Source: an uncultured Porphyromonas sp.
GTDB lineage: Bacteria; Bacteroidota; Bacteroidia; Bacteroidales; Porphyromonadaceae
Assembly (NCBI RefSeq): GCF_915070105.1
Contig: NZ_CAJZFJ010000086.1
Coordinates: 1 to 7,964 of the forward strand
Direction of reading: 5' to 3'
Length of the DNA stretch: 7,964 nt
Numbering within the stretch: the stretch's first letter is position 1; the number at the start of each line of letters is the position of its first letter. Positions 7,626 to 7,964 of the stretch are shown one piece after another. The notes below the pieces were generated by a model, which made no database searches, was not told the DNA's origin, and worked only from the letters and a program-made list of their open reading frames with translations. The position numbers were made by a program, and so were the translations under genes.

Positions 7626-7718
7626 ATGCAGCTCGTGCCCCAACATAACACACACTATATCAAACATATCAAGCGGGGAAAAACGATGATACCGAGAGCG
7701 CCAATGCGCTCTCGGTAA
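7626..7718 (+). CDS. Possible 30-codon leader ORF ending in a hairpin
   Basis: An ATG at 7626 follows a purine-rich stretch (GAGGAAGAGG) and opens a 30-codon frame ending at TAA 7716-7718. The peptide would begin MQLVPQHNTHYIKHIK and end PRAPMRSR; it is basic and has three histidines at positions 7, 10 and 14. Its last codons run through the first of two tandem hairpins and its stop lies at the junction of the two, the layout expected of an attenuator leader. I know no family for it. Bacteroidetes rarely depend on Shine-Dalgarno signals, so the purine run is weak support, and it may be chance. Confidence 0.2.
   Translation: MQLVPQHNTHYIKHIKRGKTMIPRAPMRSR
7690..7717. repeat. Hairpin 1 of a tandem pair
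   Basis: A 12-bp perfect stem, TACCGAGAGCGC at 7690-7701 paired with GCGCTCTCGGTA at 7706-7717, closes a CAAT tetraloop. Read on the minus strand it is followed after six bases by a run of five T (complement of 7679-7683), so it could end a minus-strand transcript coming from the right. Read on the plus strand it would form before hairpin 2. Confidence 0.7.
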
Positions 7719-7759
7719 GAGCGTCCTCATCACCTTACATAGGTGATGAGGACGCTCTT
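7717..7759. repeat. Hairpin 2 of a tandem pair, 19-bp perfect stem
   Basis: AAGAGCGTCCTCATCACCT at 7717-7735 pairs perfectly with 7741-7759 around the 5-nt loop TACAT. It directly abuts hairpin 1. On the plus strand it is followed only by a short T-run (CTCTTTATAGG), so it is at best a weak intrinsic terminator in that direction. Its AGAGCG and CGCTCT segments are also present in hairpin 1, allowing alternative pairing. Confidence 0.75.
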
Positions 7760-7956
7760 TATAGGAACGTGGATGCGTTCTCAGTATGCTTACTAAAGGG
7801 GGCACGAGAGACGCTTGGTGACTAGTCCTATTCCTCCTCTAATAGAGCGAAGAATCCTCTGCGTCCTAGGCCTACTCGAGAAAGTGCCACTCAGCGGGAG
7901 AGGTGCGTAAATAGGGAGACTGAGAATATGAGGGGACAACTTAGCGGAATAAACGG

Positions 7957-7964
7957 TATTTTTG
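7957..7964 (+). promoter_or_regulatory. Possible -7 promoter element at the window edge
   Basis: TATTTTTG fits the Bacteroidetes -7 consensus TAnnTTTG exactly. No clear TTTG -33 element is seen 17-23 bases upstream (ACAACTTAGC is the nearest region). If real, it would drive a plus-strand gene starting beyond the window. Confidence 0.25.

Larger units (their letters stand above)
7458..7964. other. 507-bp intergenic region without a convincing standard gene; structured
   Basis: No open frame here has a recognisable protein family. The left part (7458-7530) is AT-rich and could hold divergent promoters. From about 7556 to 7781 there is a series of hairpins: 7556-7580, 7608-7620, 7690-7717, 7717-7759 and 7764-7781. 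There is also one short open frame preceded by a purine-rich stretch. From 7782 to 7956 I find only short palindromes and no gene, tRNA or recognisable RNA. The last eight bases match the Bacteroidetes -7 promoter consensus. The region may hold a small RNA, a leader for a gene beyond the right edge, or terminators for a minus-strand gene entering from the right. Confidence 0.6.

Noticed and set aside
7690..7781. CRISPR or mobile-element terminal repeats
   Set aside because: The repeats are inverted and adjacent, with no regularly spaced direct repeats, no transposase and no target duplication.
7551..7805. 84-residue minus-strand open frame
   Set aside because: It runs through both perfect hairpins, is rich in Arg, His and Pro without a domain-like pattern, and has no recognisable family. 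It looks like a chance frame.

Overview
The window is chromosomal DNA from a member of Bacteroidales, most likely Porphyromonas or a close relative. This rests on the protein types: RecQ with a long C-terminal HTH extension, a two-parvulin SurA-like chaperone, an OstA-family LPS-transport-like protein, a small tail-anchored protein and an unusual MutL. Two other signs agree: roughly even base composition, and weak Shine-Dalgarno signals. The species call is an inference from recognition, not from a search.

Layout. Positions 1-990 hold the 3' part of recQ, whose start lies left of the window. Positions 1030-2427 encode an exported SurA-like peptidyl-prolyl isomerase. A 200-bp gap with a strong hairpin (2487-2527) follows. 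Then come three closely packed genes: an OstA/LptA-like protein (2629-4677), a small membrane protein whose start overlaps it by 88 nt (4590-4967), and mutL (4964-6889), joined to the small gene by an ATGA overlap. All five are on the plus strand. A perfect 18-bp hairpin (6922-6972) separates mutL from a convergent minus-strand gene for a two-TM bacterial PH-domain protein (6993-7457). The last 507 bp have no convincing standard protein gene. They hold several hairpins, a possible 30-codon leader ORF and promoter-like elements.

How the genes fit together. The SurA-like and OstA-like proteins both point to outer-membrane building: folding of outer-membrane proteins and LPS transport. RecQ and MutL are DNA-repair proteins. 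The tight spacing from 2629 to 6889 suggests that the OstA-like gene, the small gene and mutL are co-transcribed and translationally coupled.

No mobile element, CRISPR array, tRNA or rRNA was seen. The two points most worth following are the MutL C-terminal domain, which has lost the usual endonuclease motif residues, and the structured 7458-7964 region, where two adjacent hairpins share interchangeable arms in an attenuator-like layout. I see no evidence for a wholly new multi-gene system in this window.
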